45,121 nucleotides of DNA from Thermodesulfobacteriota bacterium (GTDB taxonomy: Bacteria; Desulfobacterota_D; UBA1144; Nemesobacterales; UBA2774). Within the stretch, counting starts at the first letter, position 1. The number at the start of each line of letters is the position of its first letter. The stretch spans positions 1 through 45,121 of the forward strand of contig BQJP01000022.1 in the NCBI GenBank assembly GCA_021604765.1, given 5' to 3'. The notes below the pieces were generated by a model that saw only the letters and a list, made by a program, of their open reading frames with translations, did not search any database and was not told where the DNA came from. Below are positions 1 through 7,491 of the stretch, in pieces. The translations under genes were made by a program, and so were the position numbers.

Positions 1-1
1 T

Positions 2-277
2 CAAGTGACTGGAGCACCTCCAGGAGAAACAATACAATTTAAGTACTCCTTTAATATCGGATCCAGTGTAATTTCCGGCGGTATATGCAACGGGCAAACT
101 TTAGACCTGACCAGCCAATTTAATATAGCAATGACAACAGCGGACGGTAGTGGTATAGCTACGCTTAATGTCCCAATACCTCTTAACGGTTCGGGTGTAA
201 CAGTACATATGCAGGCCTATACCGAGACTGGTGCTTCCTGTGGGATAAGTAACCGCGTTACTCAGATTCTCCAATAG
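2..277 (+). CDS. C-terminal end of a secreted or surface protein (5' truncated by window edge)
   Basis: The frame is open from the first bases of the window and stops with TAG at 275-277. The GTG at position 5 is probably an internal valine, so this is the tail of a longer gene. The visible 91 residues are rich in small and polar residues with predicted beta-strand character. The end carries the pattern 'G-x-A-x-L-x-V-P-x-P', then 'G-V-T-V-H-M-Q-A-Y', then 'C-G-I-S-N'. To my recollection this resembles a C-terminal beta-sandwich module of secreted proteins in Planctomycetes, Myxococcota and related groups, which end with 'vyfQA...C..SN'. Two cysteines could form a disulfide. The role of the whole protein cannot be told. 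The next gene begins 143 bases downstream and has its own promoter. Confidence 0.55.
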   Translation, partial: QVTGAPPGETIQFKYSFNIGSSVISGGICNGQTLDLTSQFNIAMTTADGSGIATLNVPIPLNGSGVTVHMQAYTETGASCGISNRVTQILQ

Positions 278-383
278 AGATGTTTTTGATTCAGATTTTT
301 TATATTTATAGCTGTAATGCTAATGTTCCTCTGGTATAAGTCTTAAACTCTAGTTAATATATAATTCGAGAACCGAATAAAAC

Positions 384-413
384 TTGACACGTAAACTTTT
401 ATCTAAATACTAT
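384..413 (+). promoter_or_regulatory. Candidate sigma70 promoter of bamD, near-leaderless
   Basis: A perfect TTGACA at 384-389 is followed after 18 bases by TACTAT at 408-413. Transcription would start at about position 420, and the bamD ATG is at 421. No Shine-Dalgarno sequence precedes that ATG, so the message is predicted to be leaderless or nearly so. Confidence 0.5.
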
Positions 414-420
414 AGACTTC

Positions 421-1260
421 ATGAATAGAATATTATTATTGCTTTTTCTTTCACTATCGTTGATGTTTGTCGTCAATTGTGGCTCCAGAACTGTGCCTAA
501 GGGCTTAAATGATCAGGAGTTGTATGAAGGCGCTATGGAGAGGATGAATTCAGACGGTGGTGGTTTTCCATGGGTTTTTAGAGGTAAGGATTATGAAACT
601 ATACTTAAATACCTTAAGGAAGTTCAACTAAGATATACATATAGTCCTTATGCAACACTTGCAGAACTTAGAACTGGTGATGTTTTCTTTGAAAAAGGAG
701 AATATGAACAGGCTGCAATCGAGTATGAAGAGTTTCTAAAAAGGCATCCGGGTCACCAAGATGCTTCTTATGCCACTTATCAGTTAGCCAGATCTTATTC
801 CAGACAGATAAATAGCCCAGATCAGGATCCGACAGAAACAAGAGAGGCTTTAAAGTGGTTTAATATCTTTGTTGAGAAATATCCCGATTCGCCCTTGGTT
901 CCAAAAGCAGAACATCGCATAGTAAAGTGCAGGCAAAGACTTGCTAAAAGAGAGATTTACATCGGCAATTTTTACAACAAACGCAAAAATTATAAAGCAG
1001 CAGCTCATAGATATGGTGTAGTTGTTGCGGATTATAGCGATACTAAACAAATGCCCGAAGCTATGTATCTGCTGGGTAGGGCATATGCAAAACAAGATCA
1101 ATATGATCTGGCAAGAGCGACATTAAATCAATTAGTCCAAACTTATCCTGATGAAAAGTATGCAAGCAAAGCAACTTCCCTTCTAAATGATATAGAGGGT
1201 AAGACACCACCTGTTCCGGAAGAAACCCAGGATAAGATAGAAGAGCAGTCACAAGGATGA
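421..1260 (+). CDS. bamD: Outer-membrane protein assembly factor BamD-like lipoprotein (TPR)
   Basis: 279 residues, somewhat longer than E. coli BamD (245). A hydrophobic signal peptide ends in a lipobox (V-V-N-C) with the lipidated cysteine at residue 20. The mature protein is a chain of TPR-like helical repeats, for example 'A-x-x-x-Y-E-E-F-L-K-R-H-P' around residue 100 and 'A-x-Y-Q-L-A-R-S-Y' shortly after, typical of the YfiO/BamD family. Known role: periplasmic face of the outer membrane, helping BamA fold beta-barrel proteins. The start ATG lacks a Shine-Dalgarno sequence but sits just behind a good promoter. The next gene overlaps its stop (ATGA), so the two are probably translated together. 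A related TPR lipoprotein such as ComL or a tol-pal-associated protein is possible, but the lipobox-TPR layout and size favour BamD. Confidence 0.85.
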   Translation: MNRILLLLFLSLSLMFVVNCGSRTVPKGLNDQELYEGAMERMNSDGGGFPWVFRGKDYETILKYLKEVQLRYTYSPYATLAELRTGDVFFEKGEYEQAAIEYEEFLKRHPGHQDASYATYQLARSYSRQINSPDQDPTETREALKWFNIFVEKYPDSPLVPKAEHRIVKCRQRLAKREIYIGNFYNKRKNYKAAAHRYGVVVADYSDTKQMPEAMYLLGRAYAKQDQYDLARATLNQLVQTYPDEKYASKATSLLNDIEGKTPPVPEETQDKIEEQSQG

Positions 1261-1712
1261 CATTCCACTATTACCTTTTCCTACTTTTAGCCTTATTCAT
1301 AGTGTCCTGCCAAAGTTCTCAAAATGAAGAAATTGAGGCTTTGCTCTCCAAAAGAGAAGAAGCGATAGAGACAAAGAATATAGATCTCTACATGACTTTA
1401 ATTTCACCTGAATATAGTGTAGAAGAAGATAATAAGGTCATGGGTAGAGAAGAGATTAAGAAAAAGTTTTTGTCTAATGTTACTCTCTTCGATGATTTAG
1501 AACTTACTAGTGCCAACAGAAGTATTTATGAAAGAGATGGTATTACAGAAGTTGTTCAGTTAACAGTTGTTGATGCTTTGGTCGACGATACAAAAAATCG
1601 GTTTAAAGTAAATGAAAAAATACAAATTTCACAAATAGATGGAAAATGGTTAATCGTAAAAGAATCCGATGCTGATTTCTTAGAAAGGTTTGTTTTCGGG
1701 GGAAGTAATTAA
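1257..1712 (+). CDS. Small lipoprotein with NTF2/SnoaL-like fold
   Basis: 151 residues. The ATG overlaps the bamD stop as ATGA, indicating translational coupling. The N-terminus is a signal peptide with lipobox V-S-C, the lipidated cysteine at residue 18. The mature part begins with a long helix (E-E-I-E-A-L-L-S-K-R-E-E-A-I-E-T) followed by 'L-Y-M-T-L-I-S-P-E-Y' and alternating beta strands ending in 'I-D-G-K-W-L-I-V-K-E', which is the layout of NTF2-like proteins (SnoaL or DUF4440 type). Such domains bind ligands or other proteins in many contexts. No catalytic residue pattern is evident. Pairing with bamD suggests an envelope role, but that is inference only. Confidence 0.7.
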   Translation: MTFHYYLFLLLALFIVSCQSSQNEEIEALLSKREEAIETKNIDLYMTLISPEYSVEEDNKVMGREEIKKKFLSNVTLFDDLELTSANRSIYERDGITEVVQLTVVDALVDDTKNRFKVNEKIQISQIDGKWLIVKESDADFLERFVFGGSN

Positions 1713-1730
1713 GTTTTAAAGAATATTGGT

Positions 1731-2093
1731 TTATCTTCCAAATTTTTTTTCTTCTTTTTCCTGCTCTTCCTTACAACTGATACATAGAGTGGTTTCAGGC
1801 CTTACCATGAGCCTGTCTTCAGTTATTTCATCATCACATATCTCACAAATTCCGTATGTTCCATCCTCAGTCTTTTGTATAGCTTTCTGGATTTTGGATA
1901 TAAGTTTTCTTTCCCTGTCTCTTTTCCTTAATTCTATACTTGTACTGGATTCTGTCATAGCGCGGTCAATAGGGTCTGGAAAGGTGCCGTCCCCCTCATT
2001 CATTCTGGTAACTGTGCTTTCTGCTATTCCAAGAAGACTCGCCATTTTCTTAATCAGAATCTCCTTAAATATTTTGCGTCTCTTCTCATTCAT
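1731..2093 (-). CDS. DksA/TraR-type C4 zinc-finger transcription factor (DksA-like 1)
   Basis: 120 residues. The C-terminal half carries a four-cysteine zinc finger, C-E-I-C then C-I-S-C with 17 residues between the pairs. The coiled-coil tip has the DksA signature D-P-x-D-R-A (in F-P-D-P-I-D-R-A), whose acidic residues in E. coli DksA enter the RNA polymerase secondary channel and work with ppGpp. The stretch after the tip (E-L-R-K-R-D-R-E-R-K-L-I) is very close to classical DksA. It is shorter at the N-terminus than E. coli DksA (151). It converges with the lipoprotein gene (18 bases between stops). No Shine-Dalgarno sequence is seen, and a TGA-TATAAT box lies 8 bases before the ATG. A second DksA-type gene lies at 4241-4633. 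Confidence 0.88.
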   Translation of the reverse strand: MNEKRRKIFKEILIKKMASLLGIAESTVTRMNEGDGTFPDPIDRAMTESSTSIELRKRDRERKLISKIQKAIQKTEDGTYGICEICDDEITEDRLMVRPETTLCISCKEEQEKEEKKFGR

Positions 2094-2101
2094 AAGGGGA
2101 A

Positions 2102-2110
2102 ATTATATCA
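2102..2110 (-). promoter_or_regulatory. Extended -10 promoter of DksA-like 1, leaderless configuration
   Basis: On the minus strand the bases read TG-A-TATAAT, a textbook extended -10 element. Only 8 bases (2094-2101) separate it from the ATG at 2093, so transcription should begin at or next to the start codon. No Shine-Dalgarno sequence is present. Confidence 0.5.
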
Positions 2111-2266
2111 CTTCCAAATATCTCTGTAAAACCCAAATAGGGTTTGCATTCACAAGTGAGAACCAATCTGGATATGTATTTCGCAATATCTTTTCTCTTA
2201 TTTGAATTTAGAGTGTAAGATAAATGACTTTGCTGTCGTAATGAAAGATTTTAATGGGAGAATATA

Positions 2267-3136
2267 ATTAGATTATCACAACTCAAATTAGAAGTTTCAG
2301 AGCAGGCTACACCTTTAATTTCAGACCTTCTTTTAGGACTCGGCTCACTTGGAGTGGCAGAGGACATAAGAGCAGAGGGACTCTATGAGGTGTCAGCATA
2401 CTTTCCTATGGAAACAGACATTAACATGGTAATAAGTAGATTGAAAGAGTATTCAGAACTACTCAAGCAATCCATCTCAGGTGTTGTTATCAGTCCTGTG
2501 ACAGTCGAATATATAGACCAGTCTGGTTGGGAGGTCTGGAAGAGTGTCCTTAAGAAAATAAGAGTTGGTAAAAGAGTAATTATAAGACCTCCTTGGGAAG
2601 AACATATAGCGGAGGGTGATGAAATAGTAATTGACATAAATCCTTCGCAAGCCTTTGGAACGGGGCACCACGAGACTACCAGACTATGCATTGAGGCTAT
2701 TGAGGAAGCTGTTCAGACAAGCAATATTAAAAATATGCTTGATGTTGGATGCGGGAGCGGGATTTTAAGCATTGCAGCTCTCAAGTTAGGGATAAGGGAT
2801 GTAACGGGTTTTGACACAGATCCAATAGCCATCGAGGAGTCCAGAAAAAATGCTAATGAAAATGATGTTCTCAATAAAATAAACTTTTTCTGCGGTTATA
2901 TTCAAAGTGCAAAGGGGCAGTACGATTTGATAGTGGCGAATGTTTATATTGAGTCAATATTGTTAATGAAAGAGGAGTTCCTGTCCAGATTATCTCCTCC
3001 TGGGAGATTGGTGGTTTCAGGTATACAGTACAAAAGACGAGAAGAGGCGATAAGGGGTCTTCAAGAAGCAGGATTCTTGCTTCAAAATGAGAGGGTAGAT
3101 AAGGACTGGGTAGCACTTGAGTTCGTAGTTGGTTGA
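2267..3136 (+). CDS. prmA: Ribosomal protein L11 methyltransferase PrmA, probable ATT start
   Basis: SAM-dependent methyltransferase that trimethylates ribosomal protein L11. The SAM-binding motif 'L-D-V-G-C-G-S-G-I-L-S-I-A' and the upstream 'D-P-S/N-P-S-Q-A-F-G-T-G-H-H-E-T-T' type segment (here I-N-P-S-Q-A-F-G-T-G-H-H) are diagnostic. A GTG at 2354 would give only 260 residues and remove the conserved N-terminal domain. The frame is open upstream to 2255 and encodes R-L-S-Q-L-K-L-E-V-S...L-L-L-G-L-G-S-L-G-V-A-E-D, an excellent PrmA N-terminus. No ATG, GTG or TTG is available there. An ATT at 2267 sits 6 bases after GGGAG (2256-2260) and gives 289 residues, close to the E. coli length (293). 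I chose that start. A sequence error near the start is the main alternative. Confidence 0.85.
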   Translation: MRLSQLKLEVSEQATPLISDLLLGLGSLGVAEDIRAEGLYEVSAYFPMETDINMVISRLKEYSELLKQSISGVVISPVTVEYIDQSGWEVWKSVLKKIRVGKRVIIRPPWEEHIAEGDEIVIDINPSQAFGTGHHETTRLCIEAIEEAVQTSNIKNMLDVGCGSGILSIAALKLGIRDVTGFDTDPIAIEESRKNANENDVLNKINFFCGYIQSAKGQYDLIVANVYIESILLMKEEFLSRLSPPGRLVVSGIQYKRREEAIRGLQEAGFLLQNERVDKDWVALEFVVG

Positions 3137-3203
3137 TAAAAATATACTCTAAAGTAAAATCTAATCCGCAATTGTAGAACTGCTTCAGATTAAGGGGAAA
3201 TAT

Positions 3204-4238
3204 ATGTCATCATTTAAAACGATTGAGTGGAAAAACAATAAAGTAATAATGATAGATCAAACACGTCTACCTAAAGACGAGATTTATCTGGAGTTTGAAA
3301 CCTACGAAGAAGTGGCGGATGCAATTAAAAGAATGGTCATTAGAGGAGCACCTGCAATAGGCGTAGCAGCGGCTATGGGTATTGCTCTAGGGGCGCTCAA
3401 CACAACCATTGAGGACAGAGATCAGTTTATTAAAGAAGTGAATAAAGTTACAGATGTTATTATGGCTACAAGACCTACAGCTGTGAATCTCTTTTGGGCA
3501 GGCAAGAGAATGCTAGGGGTGTTAAATTCTCAAAATGGAAGCGTTGGAGATATGAAAGCTAGGCTAGTAGAGGAGGCAAATATTATCCTCCATGAAGATA
3601 TTGAAACCTGTCGGAGTATTGGAAGAGTAGGAGCCGAGCTAATACCTGATAATTCTACTATCTTAACTCATTGTAATGCCGGGGCACTTGCCACAGCTGG
3701 GTATGGCACTGCTCTCGGGGTCATTAGAGGAGCAAGAGAGGCTGGTAAGAATATAAAAGTCATTGCTACAGAAACAAGGCCTTTCCTTCAGGGCGCACGC
3801 CTTACAGCCTGGGAGCTGGATAAAGACGGCATTTCCGTTTCCCTTATTACTGACAACATGGTTGGTCATATTATGAGTAAAGGCATGGTGGACGCAGTAG
3901 TCGTAGGTGCAGACAGAATTGCAGAGAACGGAGATGTTGCAAATAAAATAGGTACTTACTCAATATCAGTATTAGCTAAATCACACGGTATACCCTTTTA
4001 CGTGGCCGCACCTATCTCCACAATAGATTACAATTGTCCCAATGGTGGTAATATTCCTATAGAAGAGAGGGATATTAATGAAGTTACGCATGTATTAGGA
4101 AGCAGAATAGCACCTGATGTTAATGTTTATAATCCCGCCTTTGATATAACACCAAATGAGAATGTTAGTTCAATCATAACTGAAAAAGCTGTAGTTAAGA
4201 ATCCCTTTCTCAAGGGATTGTCAGATCTTAATAAGTAG
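3204..4238 (+). CDS. mtnA: S-methyl-5-thioribose-1-phosphate isomerase MtnA
   Basis: 344 residues, normal for the family. It converts methylthioribose-1-phosphate to methylthioribulose-1-phosphate in methionine salvage. Visible signatures: R-G-A-P-A-I-G-V-A-A-A near residue 50, the catalytic-cysteine segment T-H-C-N-A-G-A-L-A-T, and the catalytic-aspartate segment V-G-A-D-R-I-A-E-N-G-D followed by A-N-K-I-G-T-Y. The start ATG has a Shine-Dalgarno-like AAGGGG about 6 bases upstream. No other methionine-salvage gene is nearby, so its partners must be elsewhere or it may work on another ribose-1-phosphate substrate, as some related isomerases do. Its stop is 2 bases from the stop of the convergent second DksA gene. 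Confidence 0.93.
   Translation: MSSFKTIEWKNNKVIMIDQTRLPKDEIYLEFETYEEVADAIKRMVIRGAPAIGVAAAMGIALGALNTTIEDRDQFIKEVNKVTDVIMATRPTAVNLFWAGKRMLGVLNSQNGSVGDMKARLVEEANIILHEDIETCRSIGRVGAELIPDNSTILTHCNAGALATAGYGTALGVIRGAREAGKNIKVIATETRPFLQGARLTAWELDKDGISVSLITDNMVGHIMSKGMVDAVVVGADRIAENGDVANKIGTYSISVLAKSHGIPFYVAAPISTIDYNCPNGGNIPIEERDINEVTHVLGSRIAPDVNVYNPAFDITPNENVSSIITEKAVVKNPFLKGLSDLNK
4200..4219. terminator. Hairpin between convergent mtnA and DksA-like 2
   Basis: A perfect 8-base inverted repeat, AATCCCTT / AAGGGATT with a 4-base loop, covers the last codons of mtnA and lies about 20 bases beyond the end of the minus-strand DksA-like gene. There is no clean T tract on either side, so it is only a weak candidate for a bidirectional terminator. 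Confidence 0.3.
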
Positions 4239-4240
4239 TT

Positions 4241-4633
4241 CTATCCTCTTTCAAGATCTTCTTGGCAAGAAAGACAAAGTTTAGTAAAAGGCATGGCTAT
4301 TAGCCTCTCTTTGTCTATAACTTCATCACAGGAATCACATATTCCATATGTGCCATTTTCAATTCTCTTTAATGCATCATCTACTAAGACCACTTTTTCG
4401 CGTTCTCTATCTGCTAGCATTAAAGATAGCTCTCTGTCCCTATCGCTGGATGCCTGATCGTAGAAATCACCAATATCATGTTTTAAATGATCAGATTCAG
4501 CCTTCATAGACTGTGATACTTCTTGAAGCAATTCCTTTCTCATGGCAAGTAACATGTTTTTGATTTCATCTTGCCACGTGGTTTTTGCTTTTCTTGTGCT
4601 CTTTTTCTTAGTAGCTTTTTTTGCTGTTGCCAT
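4241..4633 (-). CDS. DksA/TraR-type C4 zinc-finger protein with basic N-terminal tail (DksA-like 2)
   Basis: 130 residues. The C-terminal zinc finger is C-D-S-C then C-L-S-C, again with 17 residues between the pairs. The middle is a coiled coil with a tip D-F-Y-D-Q-A-S, which keeps the D-x-x-D-x-A spacing but not the proline-arginine of classical DksA. This resembles the broader TraR/DksA or YocK-like families. The first 18 residues are a lysine-rich tail (A-T-A-K-K-A-T-K-K-K-S-T-R-K-A-K), which could contact nucleic acid. With the gene at 1731-2093, two divergent DksA paralogs lie within 3 kb. They may compete for the RNA polymerase secondary channel, as DksA and GreA-type factors do, but that is inferred. 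Confidence 0.82.
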   Translation of the reverse strand: MATAKKATKKKSTRKAKTTWQDEIKNMLLAMRKELLQEVSQSMKAESDHLKHDIGDFYDQASSDRDRELSLMLADREREKVVLVDDALKRIENGTYGICDSCDEVIDKERLIAMPFTKLCLSCQEDLERG

Positions 4634-4874
4634 ATTAGCTTTAGAGTCTCCTTAAGATTGATAGTCTAAAATTCATACCATGCCCCAAATACTCAAAAAT
4701 AATAATAAAATATGTAGACTCGATGAAAAAAATCAGATAAAACGCAATTATGTTATAGCAACTTATAACCTTGTAATCTAAAACTGAAGGTGTATTAAGA
4801 TAAGGATATAAAGTTGTTTGTCAAGAGTAAAAAAAATAGAATGAGCAAATATAGCGTTGAATCATAGATTAATT

Positions 4875-4895
4875 TAATCATAGTAGCTATGATTA
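4875..4895. repeat. Perfect 9+9 inverted repeat, candidate operator
   Basis: TAATCATAG (4875-4883) and its exact reverse complement CTATGATTA (4887-4895) flank a 3-base centre. The element is downstream of the candidate promoter and upstream of the transporter start, where a dimeric repressor could bind. As RNA it would be an AT-rich hairpin with a very tight loop, so a DNA site is more likely. Confidence 0.4.
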
Positions 4896-4915
4896 CTTCT
4901 TCTTGCTTAATAATA

Positions 4916-4941
4916 CAAATTACTTAAAATAACGTAATTTG
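4916..4941. repeat. Second inverted repeat before the transporter gene
   Basis: CAAATTAC (4916-4923) is repeated inverted as GTAATTTG (4934-4941) around a 10-base centre. The right arm ends 16 bases before the transporter ATG. It could be an operator or an mRNA hairpin near the ribosome binding site. Its sequence differs from the 9+9 repeat just upstream. Confidence 0.35.
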
Positions 4942-4957
4942 CTTCAGGATTATTCTA

Positions 4958-6508
4958 ATGGCTAAGAAAGCACCTCACACAAGAGAACTATGGAAATCCA
5001 GAACCGGACTTATTCTAGCAATGGCCGGCGGCGCAATTGGTCTAGGTAATTTTTTAAGGTTCCCAGTTCAAGCAGCTGAAAATGGCGGTGGTGCTTTTAT
5101 GATTCCTTATATCATTGCCTTTTTTGTTATAGGTATACCTTTAATGTGGATAGAGTGCTCAATTGGAAGATACGGTGGTGCTAGAGGGCATGGAACCGCG
5201 CCAGCTATATTCAACTTAATATGGAAAAGTCCAATATCACGTATTATAGGAGTATTAGGTCTCTGGATTCCTCTTATAGTTGTAATTTATTATATATATA
5301 TAGAGTCTTGGACATTGGGTTATTCCATTCATTTTCTTTTAGGGACAAGCCCTGAGCTAGCAGTAGGGGCAAATAACCCTGATGAATTCTTAAAGCCCTA
5401 TAGTAATTTCTTAGGATCATATATTGGAGCTGGTGGGGGAGATTTGTTAAGTCCTTCCAATATGGCTTATTTTGCATTAATAGTTACTGTAGCTCTCAAC
5501 TTATTCATTTTGTTGAGAGGAGTTTCAAGAGGAATTGAAGCCTTCGCAAAATTTGCATTACCCGCTCTTTTTGTAATGGCTATAATCCTACTTGTTCGCG
5601 TTCTAACTTTAGAAACCCCAAGTGGTAATGCGATTGAAGGGCTTAACTTTCTTTGGACCCCGGACTTAAATGCGTTAAAGAACCCTGGAGTATGGGTAGC
5701 GGCTGCTGGGCAAATGTTCTTTACCCTCAGCTTAGGCTTTGGTTCCATGATCGTTTATTCTTCTTATTTGAGAGCAAATCAAGACGTTGCATTAAACGGA
5801 CTTTCCTCTGCAGCCATTAATGAAACAGCTGAGGTTGTTTTAGGTGGTTCAATTGCTATTCCAGCAGCGGTAGCATTCTTTGGAGTTGCAGGGGCTATAT
5901 CAATAGCTCAGTCTGGCGCTTTTAACCTCGGATTTGTAAGTCTCCCCGCAATATTTGCCAGTATGCCTGCCGGGCAGTTCTTAGGATTCTTATGGTTTTT
6001 CCTACTCTTCTTTGCAGGCCTAACCTCCTCACTGTTCCTAATTCAAACTATTGTCGCTTTTTTTGAAGACGAATTTAAGTTAAGTAGAAAAAAATCAGTC
6101 CTTATTACAATGGGAATAATTGTTTCAAGCATGTTAATGATTATTTTTGTTAATCAAACATTAGATGAGTGGGATTTCTGGGCTGGTACAGTAGGAATCG
6201 TTTTCTTTGGATTAATGGAAGTTATAATATTTATGTGGGTTTTTGGAGGGGAGAAAGCATGGGCTGAGATAAATCGAAACGGAACAATCAAAGTGCCTAG
6301 ATTTTTCTATTATGTTTTAAGATATATTACACCGCTTTTTATGTTCATACTCCTTCTCTGGTGGGGAATAGAGCTTCTTCCGGAGCAGCTTGAGAAAACT
6401 AGTTGGACAATATGGGTAGCAAGAGGTTATTTAATAGTTCTCTTTTTCGTCCTAGCTGCTCTAGTCTTTATGGCTGATAAGAGGGGGAATCGTGAAAATG
6501 AATCTTGA
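4958..6508 (+). CDS. Neurotransmitter:sodium symporter (NSS/SNF) family transporter
   Basis: 516 residues with about 12 membrane segments in the LeuT fold. The first segment carries the family signature: [10 protein letters not shown] near residue 12, then [12 protein letters not shown], which lines the sodium and substrate sites. The family couples uptake of amino acids or related amines to sodium entry at the inner membrane. The substrate cannot be read from sequence. A weak AGGA lies 8 bases before the ATG. The gene overlaps the tiny downstream ORF at 6498-6632, an arrangement known for MetP/MetS-type methionine/alanine importers. Two inverted repeats upstream suggest repression control. 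Confidence 0.93.
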   Translation: MAKKAPHTRELWKSRTGLILAMAGGAIGLGNFLRFPVQAAENGGGAFMIPYIIAFFVIGIPLMWIECSIGRYGGARGHGTAPAIFNLIWKSPISRIIGVLGLWIPLIVVIYYIYIESWTLGYSIHFLLGTSPELAVGANNPDEFLKPYSNFLGSYIGAGGGDLLSPSNMAYFALIVTVALNLFILLRGVSRGIEAFAKFALPALFVMAIILLVRVLTLETPSGNAIEGLNFLWTPDLNALKNPGVWVAAAGQMFFTLSLGFGSMIVYSSYLRANQDVALNGLSSAAINETAEVVLGGSIAIPAAVAFFGVAGAISIAQSGAFNLGFVSLPAIFASMPAGQFLGFLWFFLLFFAGLTSSLFLIQTIVAFFEDEFKLSRKKSVLITMGIIVSSMLMIIFVNQTLDEWDFWAGTVGIVFFGLMEVIIFMWVFGGEKAWAEINRNGTIKVPRFFYYVLRYITPLFMFILLLWWGIELLPEQLEKTSWTIWVARGYLIVLFFVLAALVFMADKRGNRENES

Positions 6509-6632
6509 AGCTGCGATATTTATGTTTTGTGCTTGGGGTTTTACATTGGGTTTATTAGCTTTTTGTATAATAAAACTAATGAATAGCGCTGATAACAATT
6601 TTAATAACACAGAACATATAGACGACGAATAA
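6498..6632 (+). CDS. MetS-like small subunit of the NSS transporter
   Basis: A 44-residue ORF overlapping the end of the transporter gene by 11 bases. It is a single membrane helix containing [16 protein letters not shown] followed by a polar, acidic tail. The W-G-x-x-L-G pattern in the helix is typical of the methionine/alanine importer small subunit (MetS) family, whose members are needed for activity of NSS partners in Corynebacterium. A purine-rich GAGGGGG at 6481-6487 precedes it. An in-frame GTG at 6492 is an alternative start. Overlap and shared strand argue for translational coupling with the transporter. Confidence 0.75.
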   Translation: MNLEAAIFMFCAWGFTLGLLAFCIIKLMNSADNNFNNTEHIDDE

Positions 6633-6681
6633 ATATAACTTTATTGAGTAGTGATAACGTTATGCCGTAAATAATAGCAAA

Positions 6682-7470
6682 TTACTGCTTATAGAACTTC
6701 TTTTCCCATTCTTTATGTTTCGTCTCAGCTTCACGAATAAAAGGCGCAAAAGCGGCAGCACTTACAACGAGTTTATTGAACAAATTGAACGGAAACTTAA
6801 CCGGTCTCACAAAGTCTACAAACAATACCGCTCTAAACCCATTGGTATCATTCCACACTTCATGATTGTAAGTGTCGTCAAAAATAATACTTTCACCCTC
6901 GTCCCAGTTTTTGATTTCTTTATCTATACGGATTCTGCATTTTTCTTTTGGTTCCGGAACAATTAATCCGAGGTGATATCTGAGAACACCGTTAAATGGT
7001 CCCTTATGAGCGGGTATATGCTTATTTGGCGAAAGTATTGAGAACATGGCTGTTTTCATGCCTGGTATTTTTTTGAGCAGACGGGTTGTCTCGGGACACC
7101 TTTTTGTGTTTTCGTCACTCTCAAGTCCATATCCTGCAAGAAAAAATGTTTTCCAATTGTTATCAGTTGTGATAGTCTCGACCTCAGGCATTACTTCATG
7201 AAAGCTTGGGAGGTCTTCCCGTCTTTCCATAACTTCATTAATCTCGTCCCTGATTTTCTCCCAGTTGTCTTCAATCTCTTTAACCCACGGAAAAGTTGAG
7301 TTGTCATAAATAGGGGGATTGCCGTATTTAGAAAACTTTTCATTGAACTTCTCTACCATGTTAATGAAAGAGGCGATAAGCCCATTAGCATATTCCTTAG
7401 TTTCATAATCAGCTTTTCTGTATTCTACTTCTTCCTGGTTATTTTGCGTTTCTTTGTTTATATCGCTCAT
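6682..7470 (-). CDS. Aspartyl/asparaginyl beta-hydroxylase-domain dioxygenase
   Basis: 262 residues. The C-terminal half is an AspH domain (the family that includes LpxO). A first iron-ligand histidine is expected at H155 in P-A-H-K-G-P-F-N-G, then L-R-Y-H-L-G-L, and the second at H203 in F-D-D-T-Y-N-H-E-V-W-N. A conserved arginine follows in G-F-R-A-V-L-F, which would hold 2-oxoglutarate. Family members use Fe(II), oxygen and 2-oxoglutarate to hydroxylate protein residues or lipid A acyl chains. It is the last gene of a minus-strand operon, 21 bases after the CDP-alcohol phosphotransferase, with a good AAGGA ribosome site. Context suggests a lipid or inositol-compound substrate (inference). 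No membrane anchor typical of LpxO is obvious. Confidence 0.8.
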   Translation of the reverse strand: MSDINKETQNNQEEVEYRKADYETKEYANGLIASFINMVEKFNEKFSKYGNPPIYDNSTFPWVKEIEDNWEKIRDEINEVMERREDLPSFHEVMPEVETITTDNNWKTFFLAGYGLESDENTKRCPETTRLLKKIPGMKTAMFSILSPNKHIPAHKGPFNGVLRYHLGLIVPEPKEKCRIRIDKEIKNWDEGESIIFDDTYNHEVWNDTNGFRAVLFVDFVRPVKFPFNLFNKLVVSAAAFAPFIREAETKHKEWEKKFYKQ

Positions 7471-7491
7471 AGTTTCTTCCTTTTACGCTCT

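Larger units (their letters stand above)
4634..4957. other. Intergenic regulatory region upstream of the NSS transporter
   Basis: This 324-base AT-rich region holds no gene that I can see. It contains a possible promoter (TTGTTT 4814-4819, 17-base spacer, TAGAAT 4837-4842) reading toward the transporter. Two inverted repeats follow and are listed separately. The 5' part (4634-4800) shows nothing recognisable beyond the probable promoter zone of the divergent DksA-like gene. Confidence 0.45.

Noticed and set aside
1726-2205. 159-codon frame on the plus strand opposite DksA-like 1
   Set aside because: It is the antisense of a gene with a complete zinc-finger motif and shows only hydrophobic filler.
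6654-6663. ATAACGTTAT palindrome after the transporter operon
   Set aside because: Only 10 bases, no loop or T tract; not a terminator, and common by chance in AT-rich DNA.
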